Assembly: GCA_937862885.1 (NCBI GenBank)
Contig: CALMEE010000148.1
Location: forward strand, 1-53,218
Direction of reading: 5' to 3'
Length of the DNA stretch: 53,218 nt
From: an uncultured Planctomycetaceae bacterium
GTDB taxonomy: Bacteria; Planctomycetota; Planctomycetia; Pirellulales; Pirellulaceae
The notes under the pieces were generated by a model. That model made no database searches. It was not told where the DNA came from and saw only the letters and a program-made list of their open reading frames with translations. Position 1 is the first letter of the stretch. The number at the start of each line of letters is the position of its first letter. Of this stretch, positions 52,038 through 53,218 are shown piece by piece. The translations under genes and the position numbers were made by a program.

Positions 52038-53218
52038 ATGCGAAATCAATTTATCAAGTCAATCACTAGAGGGAACCCCAAGCTATTTGCGTTTGCCATG
52101 GCGGTTTTCGTCGTCACAACATTTGTCGTCGTGAATCGCTATGTGGACGTCAATGGGCAGAGAGCTGGCGGTGAATCAACCGTGGCAATGATGTCGAGCA
52201 CCGAGGGTACCGTCGGGGTTGTCGCTCCTCCGCACCCAGGGTTTGACGAACTGCACAAGGCAACTCCATCGTTTCCAGTTGTGCAAACTTCCTTCGAAAA
52301 TTCCACATTCGACCGCAACAATCCTGCTCCGGATGTGGTCAACGCGGTACGTGAGCATCGGATATCTCCCGAGAAAATTCATGCGTTTGAGCAACAGGTA
52401 ATTGATGTCTGGGGAAATCGAATTCGCGCCGAAATCTTAGATGCGCAGGGTGATCGGATTCGCGTGAGTCTTTTGCATAACTCAAAATTAGTTCCCTGGA
52501 TGGTCGTAGATCATGTTCGTTCGACCGCTGCGTATATCGGGCCAGACAGTCTTTTTGCGGCCTGGGACCAAGCTATGCAGGCGATTGTCGGCTCAGTCAA
52601 CGCGACGCAAGGGCATGTTGCACTCGTTGGCTACAACGAAGGCGCGGATAACTTGGTGAATCAAACCATTACCATGCTCGGACAGGCCGCCATCGGAGCA
52701 CGACGACAAGATGACGGGGCACCACAAACCACGATAGTGCGTGGACAGCCAGGTCAGATCTTGCAAGAGATCGAGGGACTCAAGGGGACTGTTGAAATTC
52801 AAGTCATTGAATCGCTCAATGCAATTGTGCTCAAAGGCGATCCAGAAGACGTTGCGAAGGTGAAAGCCCAAATCGAAACCATCATTTCACGAGCGACTGG
52901 TGAAGTCGGTGCGATGGCGATGGTCAAGTTGAACAACACGAATAGCTCGCGGATCAAACGACAAATCGATCAGTTGTACCCGCAAACCTACCAACCTAGC
53001 TTAGGCCCAGTAACACTAATTCCTATTGAAACAGATCAATTGGTCGTCACTGGACAGCAACGGGCGGTCGACGCGGTAAAGGAGCTGATCGAAAAACTCG
53101 ACACGGCCCAATCGGCTGAAATTGATGCCGCGTTTGGGTACCGCGAATTCAAACTCAAATTCATGTCAGCCTTCGACGCAGCAACGCGGTTACGCGACTA
53201 TTTCTCAAGCCCTCAAGC
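52038..53218 (+). CDS. Anchored protein with secretin-N-like repeats, C-terminus cut by window edge
   Basis: Read by hand; the frame is open to the right edge (393 residues visible). From ATG 52038 the N-terminus is basic and then hydrophobic (LFAFAMAVFVVTTFVVVNRY), a signal or anchor. An alternative ATG at 51918 would add 40 residues of less typical composition. Further on, IVLKGDPEDVAKVKAQIETI (about 275-295) and LVVTGQQRAVDAVKELIEKL (about 335-355) look like repeated secretin_N (NolW-like) modules, each a beta-alpha unit of the type found in secretin periplasmic domains. Planctomycetes have large proteins of this kind. Whether a secretin pore domain follows lies outside the window. Confidence 0.72.
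   Translation, partial: MRNQFIKSITRGNPKLFAFAMAVFVVTTFVVVNRYVDVNGQRAGGESTVAMMSSTEGTVGVVAPPHPGFDELHKATPSFPVVQTSFENSTFDRNNPAPDVVNAVREHRISPEKIHAFEQQVIDVWGNRIRAEILDAQGDRIRVSLLHNSKLVPWMVVDHVRSTAAYIGPDSLFAAWDQAMQAIVGSVNATQGHVALVGYNEGADNLVNQTITMLGQAAIGARRQDDGAPQTTIVRGQPGQILQEIEGLKGTVEIQVIESLNAIVLKGDPEDVAKVKAQIETIISRATGEVGAMAMVKLNNTNSSRIKRQIDQLYPQTYQPSLGPVTLIPIETDQLVVTGQQRAVDAVKELIEKLDTAQSAEIDAAFGYREFKLKFMSAFDAATRLRDYFSSPQ

Noticed and set aside
1..53218. CRISPR arrays, insertion sequences, prophage or integrase genes
   Set aside because: No regularly spaced repeats, transposase motifs or phage structural genes were seen anywhere in the window.

Overview
The window looks like chromosomal DNA of a planctomycete (Planctomycetota, probably Pirellulales-like). 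This is inferred from a DUF1559 pseudopilin-like protein, a zinc-ribbon/prenyltransferase-repeat membrane protein, many exported proteins of lineage-restricted type, a squalene/phytoene-synthase-like protein, long AT-richer gaps between mostly single genes or gene pairs, and frequent weak or absent Shine-Dalgarno sites. No rRNA, convincing tRNA, CRISPR array, insertion sequence or prophage was seen. Both edge genes run off the window.

Layout. 1-5.5 kb: partial ABC-2 permease, acylphosphatase, a large gap with a candidate small RNA, an inositol-monophosphatase-family enzyme and an LptF/LptG permease. 5.7-9.1 kb: ComF, TspO, then fliW and csrA (flagellin homeostasis switch) separated by a hairpin-rich spacer, and a small membrane protein. 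9.3-15.5 kb: a polysaccharide module made of a giant O-antigen-ligase-like membrane protein with an Arg/Ser-rich N-terminus, a WecA-type initiating transferase with a C-terminal extension, and a SAM methyltransferase. 16-22.4 kb: an exported planctomycete protein, RNase R, and two convergent GIY-YIG proteins (one apparently exported, one a truncated UvrC-like protein). 22.5-28.3 kb: a second IMPase-family enzyme, dksA-like gene coupled to lspA, a small membrane protein, a degenerate squalene/phytoene synthase-like gene divergent from ispH, and a lipoprotein directly behind ispH.

28.5-36.5 kb: endonuclease IV, a zinc-ribbon/GYF membrane protein, RluA-type pseudouridine synthase, dodecin, DUF1559 protein with a Cys-rich partner, a membrane protein, and a translationally coupled epimerase-wecG pair. 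36.9-45.2 kb: an exported SAM methyltransferase, an uncertain reading frame, an exported MORN-repeat protein, a Flp pilin and a PilT-like ATPase, a histone-deacetylase-family protein, and the prenyltransferase-repeat protein behind a 30-bp perfect palindrome. 45.4-53.2 kb: dnaG-rpoD (macromolecular synthesis pair without rpsU), rph, Mn-type superoxide dismutase, a small membrane protein, and the start of a protein with secretin-N-like repeats.

The window is mostly housekeeping and envelope functions. The points that most deserve follow-up are the promoter-plus-terminator small RNA candidate near 3.2 kb, the SR-like domain on the polysaccharide polymerase, the exported GIY-YIG protein beside the half-UvrC gene, and several large inverted repeats placed directly ahead of genes. 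Function calls are from reading motifs by eye; no database search was run.
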